Shown here in pieces: positions 44,650-53,137 of a stretch of DNA of 64,000 bases. Under the pieces are notes generated by a model. It did not search any database. It worked only from the letters and a program-made list of their open reading frames with translations, and had not been told where the DNA came from. The translations under genes and the position numbers were made by a program. The stretch is from Desulfocucumis sp964643075. GTDB taxonomy: Bacteria > Bacillota > Desulfotomaculia > Desulfotomaculales > Desulfocucumaceae. The DNA lies in contig CAZXQO010000024.1 in NCBI GenBank assembly GCA_964643075.1, forward strand, positions 1 through 64,000. Direction: 5' to 3'. Each line of letters opens with the position of its first letter. Within the stretch, counting starts at the first letter, position 1.

Positions 44650-44853
44650 TTATTTAGCAATCATTACCGAACTGGCTTTAACCAGGGCAGTAATTTCATC
44701 GCCTGTTTTCAGCCCCAGCCGGTTAACCGAGCCGGTGGTTATTGTGGAGCACATTTCCTGCCCACCTACATCCAGGACCAGTTCCGACATTATAGCGTCG
44801 GACTTTATTTCCTTAATACGCGCCTTTAATCTGTTTCTTGTGCTTAGTTCCAT
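44650..44853 (-). CDS. Molybdenum-pterin-binding protein (Mop/molbindin)
   Basis: A single TOBE/Mop domain of 67 residues: STRNRLKARIKEIKSDAIMSEL at the N-terminus, VNRLGLKTGDEITALVKASSVMI at the C-terminus. Mop proteins bind molybdate or tungstate as oligomers and store or buffer it. ATG 44853 follows GGGGGAATTTG. It is the last gene of the minus-strand Mo/W island, 84 bases downstream of modD. Confidence 0.9.
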   Translation of the reverse strand: MELSTRNRLKARIKEIKSDAIMSELVLDVGGQEMCSTITTGSVNRLGLKTGDEITALVKASSVMIAK

Positions 44854-44937
44854 GCAAATTCCCCCTTTTGGCTATTTTAAGCCGGGAGGAAATATTTATA
44901 CATTTTGAGTAGATGATTCTTATTTTTTACCGCCCGG

Positions 44938-45783
44938 TCATATTTTTGTTATTGTCACACCAATATCCGCAGGTTTTCCAAAATAGACTGAAGTGGTTAC
45001 GATGGCGTCAATTCCGGTGCCTGCGTATTCAGCGACATTTTTCTCATTAATGCCTCCGGCCCCCAGGGCGATAATACCTGGGTTTTTATCTTTTATGGCG
45101 GCGACGTATTTAACCAGTTCACCGGCAGGAACCTTGTCGAATTGTATGCCGTCAATCCCGCTGTCACATAGCATTATTGCCTCCCCGAGGCTGTCCGTTT
45201 CCACGATTATCTTTTTTTCACAGGCCCTGGATTTGACAGTGTCAATCATTTTTATGAAGTTTTCCAGCCCGCCCAGAAAGTTTAAATGCTGTTTGAAAAC
45301 CAGTATGGTTTCGGAGAGCCCCAGCCGGTGGGGGAAACCGCCGCCGGCGACAACGGCTTTAATGGCCAGATCCTTGGTGCCGGGAAAATGTTTCCTGGTG
45401 GTTACAATGGAAACCCCGGGATTTATGCTTTTAGCAATGTCAACCAGCTTTCTAGTTCTGGTGGCTATGCCCGAGCAGTATTCCACAATGTTTAATGATA
45501 ATTTCCAGGCCATATGCAGGTCTTCAGCCCTGCCCACAGCCTCTATGAATTTATCGCCGGGTTTTAGTAATGTGCCGGAAGGAAGATGTTCGCCGGCATC
45601 TATATTCAATTTTTCAAAAACTTTCAGCACTTCCTCCGTTCCGGACAAAACTGCATTCTCCCTACAAATAAACTGGATTCTTCCCCGCTCGGAGCCTATA
45701 TCCAGCACCAGGGTGGTCAAATCAATGTACGGCACATCTTCTTTTATTAAATAGTCGATCCTTTCGTCTGAAAAATATAACAT
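44938..45783 (-). CDS. modD: ModD, quinolinate phosphoribosyltransferase-like protein
   Basis: A homologue of nicotinate-nucleotide pyrophosphorylase (NadC) in a molybdenum context, 281 residues. It has DVPYIDLTT near the start, the TRKHFPGTKDLAIKAV phosphate-binding region near 135, FPHRLGLSETILVFKQH near 155, and GIDGIQFDKVP and LGAGGI near 230. ModD genes occur in Mo transport loci; the reaction is not established. It lies between the deleted radical-SAM/binding-protein gene and mop, with repeat copy 4 just upstream of its start. Confidence 0.87.
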   Translation of the reverse strand: MLYFSDERIDYLIKEDVPYIDLTTLVLDIGSERGRIQFICRENAVLSGTEEVLKVFEKLNIDAGEHLPSGTLLKPGDKFIEAVGRAEDLHMAWKLSLNIVEYCSGIATRTRKLVDIAKSINPGVSIVTTRKHFPGTKDLAIKAVVAGGGFPHRLGLSETILVFKQHLNFLGGLENFIKMIDTVKSRACEKKIIVETDSLGEAIMLCDSGIDGIQFDKVPAGELVKYVAAIKDKNPGIIALGAGGINEKNVAEYAGTGIDAIVTTSVYFGKPADIGVTITKI

Positions 45784-45807
45784 ACATTTTTCTCCTTTCT
45801 AAGATAT

Positions 45808-45872
45808 GGGGACACACCTTCTTGGGTTGGCTAAATTCCTTACCTCTTAACAAATTCAGGAAGGAATGTCCC
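45808..45872. repeat. GGGGACA...TGTCCC palindromic repeat, copy 4
   Basis: Starts GGGGACACACCTTCTTGGG and ends AAGGAATGTCCC. It lies between modD and the binding-protein-like gene, in the same orientation as copies 2 and 3. Confidence 0.8.
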
Positions 45873-45907
45873 TAATTTATTTTTTTTTGGCTGCCAGGCA
45901 TTGCCTG

Positions 45908-46819
45908 TTAATTAATGTTATATATTGTTCTTTTATTTTTTTCAGTGACTGATTTCCATTTTGCAGATGGTTTGCTGAAGGATCGATTTATGTCAGTAAG
46001 ACAGAAATCCGTATGATAAAAGCGCCGGTAAAATTCATTAGCTTCGGCGATAACGTCGAAGTGAAATATTTCCGGGTGCAGCACATTGGCAATGTGCATA
46101 AGCCCCAGCACCCAGCGTGGGCTGCCGAAGTCGGAGGCCGGAACGGGGTGGCCGAATATTTTTCGGTCCCATACCGCATCCGCGCAGATGCCGGCTGCCA
46201 GACAATCTTCATAAAAATCTTCCGGCGGTGAGGATAGAAATGCAGAAATGAAAATGAACTGGGGATTCAAGGCGTTTAGCGTAGCAGCAGGTATACCCGT
46301 GCCGGGCCTGCCGCTGCCATGTACAAGCTTGTTGACGCTAAAACCTCCGGCATATTCCACCAGCTGATTTTCCATCCGGCCCGCATTGAGGCAAAAAAGT
46401 GGTTTACCCATGGCGTAATAGACTTGCGGGCGGTATTCCGTACGGGTCAATCCGTCTTTAATTATGGATAAAATATTCTCTATATATCCTGCCAGTTCTT
46501 CCGCTTGCTCCGTTTTGCCGGCAAGGCTGCCGAAAAGGCGGATCAAATGCAAAAAGCTCTCCGGCTGCTGGATACTGTGGTGCAGTTCTTGTAAGCCGCC
46601 GGAACTCAGCACATGGTCCCAAACTTTTACCATATCGCTTTTAGCGGTAACTCCTATGGTTACCAAAATGGCCTCCATGATTTCCAGCGCCCGTGTGAAC
46701 GGATAGCCTCCCTCAAAGGATTCTTCCCGGAAAGCTGTTGGGGATATTTCACCGGTGGTCATGATCCGGGAGCCGCAGTTCCGGCAAATGTTTGCGCCGC
46801 CTTGATCCGTACCCGGCAC
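45908..46819 (-). pseudogene. Class III binding-protein-like domain joined to a radical-SAM tail
   Basis: The frame opens with GTDQGGANICRNCGSRI, the kind of C-terminal Cys pair that ends AmmeMemo/PFL-activase-like radical-SAM proteins. It then runs into a 270-residue cytoplasmic relative of helical-backbone metal-binding receptors (LIRLFGSLAGKTEQAEELAGYI, RPQVYYAMGKPLF, LNPQFIFIS). There is no signal peptide. The radical-SAM N-terminus is encoded just upstream in another frame (46749-47135), and the middle of the SAM barrel is missing. The original gene was probably one radical-SAM/binding-domain fusion that has lost an internal segment and its frame. The binding domain may still be made from an internal start. 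Confidence 0.65.
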
Positions 46820-47135
46820 TATTAATTTGAAGGGTCACAACCTCTTCGGGAGTCATATTGCGCAGGGACTGGCTGAAGCATCCCGTTTCCTTTACCAAAA
46901 TAGTGGATATGCAGGCCGGGCAGTCAAAATTGCAGCCAATGGTGCTGATTTGTAAAAACTTGCCGGCCGGATGGTAATGCAACATGGGCATTGTTTCCAC
47001 CGAAATGGGACATGTTACCAGAAAGCGGTCAGGAAAAATTTCCGATATTTCGCCCCGCTGGTTTTTATACATGCCACAGGCGCCCGTGCCGCCTTCCCGA
47101 ATCCAGCAGCCTCGCTCGCATATGGTACATAGCAT
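46749..47135 (-). pseudogene. N-terminal fragment of a radical-SAM protein
   Basis: The frame contains the cluster-binding motif CNFDCPAC (GCNFDCPACIST) near residue 69, and an N-terminal Cys-rich segment CTICERGCW...GACGMY seen in PFL-activase/AmmeMemo-type proteins. After MTPEEVVTLQI the frame becomes random and stops, whereas the expected C-terminal part is found in the next frame at 46819 and below. It is truncated and should lack SAM-barrel strands. ATG 47135 follows GAGGTG. Confidence 0.7.
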
Positions 47136-47153
47136 ATTGATGCACCTCATTTT

Positions 47154-47339
47154 TTAAAGTAAAATCTTTGCCGGCGCGCTTGAAGAATTGCCATCTGCAA
47201 TGCCTGCAAACGGGTCTTGCCGTACAGGCGCTATTGATGGATTGGACGTCCGGTATTGCAATTCTTTAGCTTTGCCGATTTTCCACGCCTGTTTAAAGAG
47301 ATCTTCAGCTTCCTCTGTTGCCGTCAGGTTTTTTTTCTT
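47154..47339 (-). pseudogene. Unidentified coding remnant after the ATPase gene
   Basis: An open frame of about 60 codons with no start, ending at TAA 47154-47156, with protein-like sequence (TEEAEDLFKQAWKIGKAKEL, APVRQDPFAGIADGN). It begins right after the ABC ATPase stop, in a different frame, next to a run of eight A. It may be a lost C-terminal extension of the ATPase or the tail of a deleted gene. Confidence 0.4.
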
Positions 47340-47346
47340 AAAACCT

Positions 47347-48129
47347 TTAGCTTAGCAAAGGAATACATGCTTTTACCGGTTCACCTTTTTCGTTAGCTGT
47401 GTTTGTTATTTTAACGTTGATACCGTAGGCTGCTTTTAAGTTTTCCTCCGTAATCACTTCATTCGCACCGCCTACGGAAAAGATATTGTTTCTTTGCATG
47501 AGGGCAACCTTGGTTGAACAGAGAAAGGCATGATCCGGAAAATGTGAGGTCATGATTACGCCCAGGCCTCGCTGGGAAAGGCGGTTGATCTGCTCAAGCA
47601 CCCGGATTTGGTTGCCAAAATCCAGGTTTGATGTAGGCTCGTCCATGACCAGGAGTTCCGGCTGTTGGGCCAGCGCCCGGGCGATAAGTACCATCTGCCG
47701 CTCACCACCACTTATTTCAGTATAAATCCTGTCCCTGAGAAAGGAGACATTCAGGATTTCCAGAGCTTCCTCAGCAATAGCCATATCAGCCTGGGAGGGT
47801 GAACTGGCTATGCCTAAGTGAGCGGTCCTGCCCATAACCACAACGTCTATAACTTTGAAGGGAAAAGGCGGGGTATGGGCCTGGGGCACATACCCCAACG
47901 CTTTGGCCAGGCGCCTGCGCGGCCAGGTTTGCACATTTTCACCATTTATTAAAATCTCGCCTCCGCGCAGTTTCAAAAAACCCAGGATGGTCTTAAACAA
48001 GGTGGTTTTTCCCACCCCGTTAGGTCCCAGGAGGCACAAGATTTCCCCGGATTCCAGCTTGATGGATATGTCCTCAACCACATTTTGTTTGCCATAGCCG
48101 CATGAAGCATGTTTGATCTCCAGTTTCAT
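47347..48129 (-). CDS. FecE/MolC-type ABC ATPase
   Basis: The ATP-binding subunit of a FecCD-type importer. Walker A is LLGPNGVGKTTLF near residue 36, the signature SGGERQMV near 138, Walker B LLVMDEPTSNLD near 158, and the H-loop TSHFPDHAF near 192. The length of 260 aa is usual. ATG 48129 has AAGG upstream. It belongs with the binding lipoprotein and permease upstream on the same strand. The Mo/W gene context suggests a MolABC-like oxyanion or metallophore importer rather than B12 or heme, but specificity cannot be read from the ATPase. Confidence 0.87.
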   Translation of the reverse strand: MKLEIKHASCGYGKQNVVEDISIKLESGEILCLLGPNGVGKTTLFKTILGFLKLRGGEILINGENVQTWPRRRLAKALGYVPQAHTPPFPFKVIDVVVMGRTAHLGIASSPSQADMAIAEEALEILNVSFLRDRIYTEISGGERQMVLIARALAQQPELLVMDEPTSNLDFGNQIRVLEQINRLSQRGLGVIMTSHFPDHAFLCSTKVALMQRNNIFSVGGANEVITEENLKAAYGINVKITNTANEKGEPVKACIPLLS

Positions 48130-48142
48130 TTGCTGCACCTTC

Positions 48143-48247
48143 TTACTTTAAGCTCTTCTGGGGCATCATTTTTGCTATCCCAATCCCGGCCGGATTGAGC
48201 GTAACAGGATCTGTCACAACGTCTGCTCTCCCTTTAACCTCATTCAG
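48143..48247 (-). pseudogene. Unidentified coding remnant between binding protein and ATPase
   Basis: An open frame of about 34 codons without a usable start, ending at TAA 48143-48145 (RADVVTDPVTLNPAGIGIAKM). It is directly after the binding-protein stop, in another frame. It is probably the tail of a deleted gene of this operon. I do not recognise the family. Confidence 0.4.
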
Positions 48248-49350
48248 TTAGCCTGGTTTTGGCCCAATAAAGTTTTTGCCTGTTCATCTGTAAGGTTGAA
48301 ATGATAGAACTTCGCATAAAAATCCTTGACTTCCGCAACCATATCGTAGCTGAACACATCAGGATAGAGTAAATGGCTGAGCCATTTGAATCCAATAATG
48401 CGGTTTATTGAGGGCGGCCTGTCAAACCAGTTAAAAGGGGAATTGGGGATTTGATAGACACGGTGTTGCTGGACAGCCTTAATATCTTTCCAGTCTGGAT
48501 CGCTTAGGATTCCCTGATAGTACCCCCCCTGGTTCTCTTTCCAGGCCAGGATTACATCGGGATTCCAGGACAATACATGTTCCAGCGACACCGGTGTCAT
48601 TCCCGCGTTCATTCCCCCGCTGCCCTGTGCGGTAACATTTGCAACGTTAATCCCTCCGACTATCTGCAGCGTCTCAATATGTGTCGAGCCATCGGGCTCC
48701 GTCTGTAAACCCTTCATGCCTTCCGCATAATATACTCTGACACGCTTGTCCTGAGGTATTTTAGCTGCTTTTGCTGAAACATCGGCGATTGTATTGCTGC
48801 AATAATCCGCCAGTTCCTTAGCCCTGGTTTTTTCACCAAGCAGATTCCCTAGGAATTCTATAGACTTGTCCATCCTGGTGACAGGAGAATCTACTAAGAC
48901 TACCGGTATCACCAATTGTTTCTGGATTTTGTCGGCAATTGAAACCTCTGTTTTGGAAATATCGCCCATGTCGATTATGACATCAGGGTGTATTTTCAAT
49001 AATTCATCTACATTGCCTGTGTTTTTGGCATACCAGCCCCCGAGATTGGGTAAATTTTGATACTCGGGCAGAATGAATTTTTTATCCTCAGGCCGCAGGT
49101 CATAATTCCACCCCGCCATCTTATCAGGACAAAGCGCGTAGAGCATGATGCCGCCTACAGGGCTGGTGGAAAAGGCCGTTTTGATGGTGGCGGGTACAGT
49201 TACTGTCCTGCCTCCCATATCCGTAATTGTGCGCGTTGCGGAAGCCTGACCTGCCGGTGTTGAAGGAGTCTGGCCGCATCCTGCGAGATTCAGCGCAAGT
49301 AAAGCCATTATAGCCAGAATGAGTAAACAGCTTATTTTTCTCTTTTTCAA
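48244..49350 (-). CDS. Class III ABC substrate-binding lipoprotein (MolA/BtuF type)
   Basis: An extracytoplasmic receptor of 368 residues. The signal peptide ends with lipobox LAGCG. The core has GGRTVTVPATIKTAFSTSPV, LYALCPDKMAGWNYDL, a helical backbone (about 155-200) and the NRIIGFKWLSHLLYPDVF region near the C-terminus, all typical of class III periplasmic-binding-protein folds including the molybdate/tungstate receptor MolA. TTG 49350 follows AGGAGAAG. It belongs with the FecCD permease and ATPase. The ligand is probably an oxyanion, metallophore or corrinoid; the Mo/W context favours molybdate or tungstate. Confidence 0.85.
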   Translation of the reverse strand: MKKRKISCLLILAIMALLALNLAGCGQTPSTPAGQASATRTITDMGGRTVTVPATIKTAFSTSPVGGIMLYALCPDKMAGWNYDLRPEDKKFILPEYQNLPNLGGWYAKNTGNVDELLKIHPDVIIDMGDISKTEVSIADKIQKQLVIPVVLVDSPVTRMDKSIEFLGNLLGEKTRAKELADYCSNTIADVSAKAAKIPQDKRVRVYYAEGMKGLQTEPDGSTHIETLQIVGGINVANVTAQGSGGMNAGMTPVSLEHVLSWNPDVILAWKENQGGYYQGILSDPDWKDIKAVQQHRVYQIPNSPFNWFDRPPSINRIIGFKWLSHLLYPDVFSYDMVAEVKDFYAKFYHFNLTDEQAKTLLGQNQAN

Positions 49351-49428
49351 TACAATCTTCTCCTCACATAGTTTAATTGGGCCTGTTCTGCCGGTTTTTA
49401 TGCCTGCACAGGTTGTTCCCCCTGCTCA

Positions 49429-50487
49429 CTACCAATTCTTCCGGCCGGACACCAGCAGGTAGAAAAAAAACGGCGCTCCAATAAGTGCGGTGAGAACCCC
49501 CAGGGGAATCTCAACAGAAGATATGCACCTGGCCAGATCATCAACAAACAGGAGATAGGCGCTCCCGAGAATAATCGAAGCCGGCAACAGCACCTTGTAG
49601 TTAGGTCCGACAATCATGCGGGCCCAATGCGGTATGATTAACCCCACCCAGCCGACGAGGCCGCTCACTGATACAGCGGCCGCTGTCATGAGCGTAGAGC
49701 AAACAATCACAATAAACCTTAATTTCCCGGTTTCCAGCCCCATGGCCATAGCTTCTTCTTCGCCCAGGGATAAAACATTCAGCCGCCAGCGGAGAATATA
49801 TAGGGGTATTCCCCCCAGCAGAATTGGAATCATACATGTAAAAACATCATGAGGAGTTACGGCAGCCAGGCTGCCCATCAGCCAGAAAGTTATGGCCGGG
49901 AGTTTGTCATAGGGGTCAGCCACAAATTTGATTAATGACGTTGCCGAGTTAAAAACAGTTCCCACCAATACCCCGGTTAAAACCAGTACGAGCATAGGGT
50001 CTAAGCGGACTTTTTTGCTGATAAAATAAGTCAGCGTCACTGCAAAAAGGCCAAAGATAAATGATGTAAACTGAATTTCAAAAACATTGAGCGAGAAATA
50101 AATGCCCAGGGCAGCTCCAAATCCCGCGCCGGCAGATGCCCCGAGAATATCCGGGGATACCAGCGGGTTCTTGAACATGCCCTGGTAAGCTGCCCCGGAG
50201 GTGGCCAGGGCAGCCCCCACCAGCATAGCGGCAAAAATCCGCGGCAGCCTCACGTTAAATACCACAATGTCCATGGTGGCAGGCCAGGTATGTGGAATGG
50301 GAAGTACCTTGGCGGCCAAAATCATAAATAAATTTTCCGGTGACACCGGGTACCTGCCCAGAGGAAAAGAAAAAACAAAAATTAAAAGGGCTATGCCCAG
50401 GAGAATTATTTCCTTGGGCCATTGCTTTTGCGTCTTGGATTTATGACTATTCATCAGGTCAATTTCGCTTGTCTGCCCGGTTGTCAT
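49429..50487 (-). CDS. FecCD-type ABC permease
   Basis: A membrane subunit of about ten helices and 352 residues. The family motifs FAAMLVGAALATSGAAYQGMFKNPLVSPDILGASAGAGFG near residue 90 (shown here by its ends) and VGWVGLIIPHWARMIVGPNYK near 270 are present. The ATG at 50487 overlaps the stop of the methyltransferase gene (ATGA), so the two are translationally coupled. This coupling puts the methyltransferase in the transporter's operon. Confidence 0.9.
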   Translation of the reverse strand: MTTGQTSEIDLMNSHKSKTQKQWPKEIILLGIALLIFVFSFPLGRYPVSPENLFMILAAKVLPIPHTWPATMDIVVFNVRLPRIFAAMLVGAALATSGAAYQGMFKNPLVSPDILGASAGAGFGAALGIYFSLNVFEIQFTSFIFGLFAVTLTYFISKKVRLDPMLVLVLTGVLVGTVFNSATSLIKFVADPYDKLPAITFWLMGSLAAVTPHDVFTCMIPILLGGIPLYILRWRLNVLSLGEEEAMAMGLETGKLRFIVIVCSTLMTAAAVSVSGLVGWVGLIIPHWARMIVGPNYKVLLPASIILGSAYLLFVDDLARCISSVEIPLGVLTALIGAPFFFYLLVSGRKNW

Positions 50488-51128
50488 TCCGTTCGACATC
50501 CTTTATCTTGGTGGTCTTTAGTAAATACCATCCACAGGCCGGCCTCGTCCCTGTTTACGGTGAATTCCGGTATGCCCGCGGCCCGCAGTATTTCTTTGAA
50601 ATTGGATACAGCGTTGGCCCCGGTTCTCTGATTGACTTTTTCCAGCCATTTATCGTCTCTTTTGAGCATCTCGGCGGTAATGCGCTTTTTTAGTTCCGCT
50701 GAGCCGAACCCGCCGCCTATATAGGCAATGCCTCCGGGGGCCAGTATTCTGTATATTTCTTTGTATGCCCCGGCTTTGTCTTCCCAGAAAAATACCGAGC
50801 CCCTGCTTACTGCCAGATCAACGGAATTATCCCGCAGGGGTATGTTTTGTACATCGCCGGGTAATGTTTTTAATCTTGCCTCCAGTTTGTGTCCGGCAAT
50901 GTTTTTTGCGGCAATAGCCAGCATATCCGTTGATTTATCAAATAGCAATACTGACAAATCAGTAAGTAGAGCCAGATTTATACCCAGATAGCCGCCGCCG
51001 CAGCCTATGTCGATACATGAGCCTCGTGTTTTTCCGGTATTGTTTTTTATCTGCTCCGCTATGAGCCGGTAAGCGGGGGCGAAAACGTTACGCGCTATTT
51101 CATCAAATTCCACGGCATTTATTTCCAT
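50484..51128 (-). CDS. SAM-dependent methyltransferase coupled to the importer
   Basis: A class I methyltransferase of 214 residues: SCIDIGCGGGYLGINL near 40 is motif I, GDVQNIPLRDNSVDLAVSRG carries motif II/III, and ILAPGGIAYIGGGFG is near 125. ATG 51128 follows GAGGTG; the longer frame is unlikely. It is coupled to the FecCD permease. Its substrate is unknown; in a metal-import operon it may modify a metallophore or a cofactor. A radical-SAM fragment downstream hints at a small-molecule tailoring role. Confidence 0.8.
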   Translation of the reverse strand: MEINAVEFDEIARNVFAPAYRLIAEQIKNNTGKTRGSCIDIGCGGGYLGINLALLTDLSVLLFDKSTDMLAIAAKNIAGHKLEARLKTLPGDVQNIPLRDNSVDLAVSRGSVFFWEDKAGAYKEIYRILAPGGIAYIGGGFGSAELKKRITAEMLKRDDKWLEKVNQRTGANAVSNFKEILRAAGIPEFTVNRDEAGLWMVFTKDHQDKGCRTE

Positions 51129-51208
51129 AAGTACACCTCGTGCATAAAATTTTACCAGTGTAATTGATGTGATAAAGACATAATCCTGAAATGGCAGTAC
51201 GCACAGGC

Positions 51209-52321
51209 TCACGAGAGCGGCATTCTGTTATCTGGAATAATGTGGAGATTTTCCGGACTTACTGAAAGATGTACCGTCTCGCCTTTTAATATCTGTAGTT
51301 CCCGCCACTCGGCCAGGGACAGACTGGCCTGCCATCTGCCGCTTCCTGCGCAGTAAACATCTACATGGGTCCTGTTCATGGCTATTTGGCTGACAGAAGC
51401 CGTCCAGCTGTTGGGGGCGGGGTCTTCCGGGCTGCGGGACAGGCGTATGTTGCCGGCCCGGATGAGCAGGGTTGACATTGTTTCGCCGTGACTGTTCCGG
51501 TTTTTTGCGCCATTGTCCGGAGGAAGCGGCCCCAGTAATAATTGCCCGTTATTTTGTTTGAACCAGCTTGTGCCGTTACGGAAAAGTATCGTTCCTGAAA
51601 CCAGGTTTTCTCCCTGCAGGAATCTGGCAACAAATTCGGTTGCCGGGTGGAAGAAAACATCCAGGGGGCTGCCCGACTGCTCAATTATTCCGTTTTGCAG
51701 CACGGCCATGTGGGTGCCGAGCTGCATTGCTTCCGAAAAATCATGGGTTACATGAATTATGCCCAGTCCTTCCGTAATATGTATTTCCCGCAACAGCTCC
51801 TGCATAGCGCTGCGGGTCCGGGGGTCCAGGGCGGAGAGTGGTTCATCCAACAACAGCAGGGGAGGGCGGGTTAAAATGGCCCTGGCCAGAGATGCCCGCT
51901 GCCTTTCGCCGCCGCTTAAGTGAGCCGGGTATCTGTCCAAAATGCCGGCAATGTTCATTGCTTCAACTAGTTGGTTCATGTGCCTGAGTACTTTGGGATC
52001 ACCTGCCATGCCTCTGGCCCGGGCGCCAAACAATATGTTTTCTTTTACGGTTAAAAAGGGATAAAGTAAGCTGTCCTGGTAAGCAAAGCCGATGCGCCTC
52101 TGTTCCGGGGGCAGGCGGGTGATATCCCTGCCTTGCATCAATATTGATCCTTTTGCAGGGGTGTGATGGCCGGCAATGGTTTCCAGTAACAGTGTTTTGC
52201 CACACCCGGTGGGTCCCAGTATGATGGCGTAGTCATCCGGTTTCAAAGTAAATGCAATATTTTGTAGTGCAAATTTGCCCACATATAATTGGAGTCCGCG
52301 GATTTTCAGTAAGTCGCTCAT
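51209..52321 (-). CDS. ModC/WtpC-type ABC ATPase with TOBE region
   Basis: ATPase of an oxyanion importer, 370 residues. The N-terminal nucleotide domain has Walker A ILGPTGCGKTLLLE, signature LSGGERQRASLARA, and Walker B LLLLDEPLSALDP. The C-terminal 130 residues form a TOBE-like regulatory domain (LLIRAGNIRLSRSPEDPAPN, GETVHLSVSPENLHII), as in ModC. Its start overlaps the permease stop by four bases. With the upstream permease and binding protein it is an intact molybdate/tungstate-type importer. Metal choice is not shown. Confidence 0.88.
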   Translation of the reverse strand: MSDLLKIRGLQLYVGKFALQNIAFTLKPDDYAIILGPTGCGKTLLLETIAGHHTPAKGSILMQGRDITRLPPEQRRIGFAYQDSLLYPFLTVKENILFGARARGMAGDPKVLRHMNQLVEAMNIAGILDRYPAHLSGGERQRASLARAILTRPPLLLLDEPLSALDPRTRSAMQELLREIHITEGLGIIHVTHDFSEAMQLGTHMAVLQNGIIEQSGSPLDVFFHPATEFVARFLQGENLVSGTILFRNGTSWFKQNNGQLLLGPLPPDNGAKNRNSHGETMSTLLIRAGNIRLSRSPEDPAPNSWTASVSQIAMNRTHVDVYCAGSGRWQASLSLAEWRELQILKGETVHLSVSPENLHIIPDNRMPLS

Positions 52322-53112
52322 AAGCGTACCTCTGTTTTGGATATTGTTTTGAAGAGGGCCAGTAGCAATAGAGCCATGAACAGCATTATAATTGACGTGG
52401 CCATGGCAAAACGGATATCGCCTATGGACATGTTTAAAAAAATAGCCACGGACAGGGTTTCCGTCTTCATCCGGATAATGCCTGCCAGCATGGCCGTGGC
52501 CCCGAATTCCCCCAGGGCCCTGGCCCAGGCCATGGTCAGCCCGCCTAAAAGGCCGCTTTTGGCCATGGGGACGGTTACTTTTAAAAATACCCTGGCCGGG
52601 GAATAGCCCAGGGTCCGGGCGATTTTTTCCAGCCGCGGGTCGATTGCGTCAAAGGCCTGCTTGAAGGTTTTTACCGCAAAGGGGGTAGCAATAAACCATT
52701 GCGCCACTACGACGCCCCGGGTGGAGAAAACTATGTCCAGACCTAAGCGGGTCAATGTGTCGCCCAGTATAGGGCCGAACAGTATCAAAAGGGCCACCCC
52801 GCTTACCAGCGGCGGGAGCACAATGGGTACGTCAATTAACGTATCTACCAAAATTTTGCCGGTAAAATCGTGCCTGGACATTATGAATCCGCAGGGGATG
52901 GCCACCAGCCCCGCAAGCAGGGTGGCCAGTATTGTGGTCCAGAGAGTGAATACCATCGCGAAATGAAACTCGGGTTGCTGCAGGACATCCAGGAAAGTAG
53001 TCCACTTTCCGTATAAGAACAGGCCGCCTACAAGTATGAGCATAAATAGAGTGTTCAGTATTAAAACCAGCCGGAATACCCCGTGGAACAGGCCGGTGCG
53101 GTTGATGGACAT
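52318..53112 (-). CDS. ModB/WtpB-type ABC permease
   Basis: A membrane subunit with about six hydrophobic segments and the EAA-type loop ARTLGYSPARVFLKVTVPMAKSGLLGG near the C-terminus, plus RALGEFGATAMLAGII typical of molybdate/sulfate permeases. I use ATG 53112, but the Shine-Dalgarno is poor and TTG or ATG codons upstream (53124, 53160) are possible. The gene overlaps its ATPase partner by four bases. Confidence 0.86.
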   Translation of the reverse strand: MSINRTGLFHGVFRLVLILNTLFMLILVGGLFLYGKWTTFLDVLQQPEFHFAMVFTLWTTILATLLAGLVAIPCGFIMSRHDFTGKILVDTLIDVPIVLPPLVSGVALLILFGPILGDTLTRLGLDIVFSTRGVVVAQWFIATPFAVKTFKQAFDAIDPRLEKIARTLGYSPARVFLKVTVPMAKSGLLGGLTMAWARALGEFGATAMLAGIIRMKTETLSVAIFLNMSIGDIRFAMATSIIMLFMALLLLALFKTISKTEVRL

Positions 53113-53137
53113 TATTGTTGCATGCGGTATCAAATCT

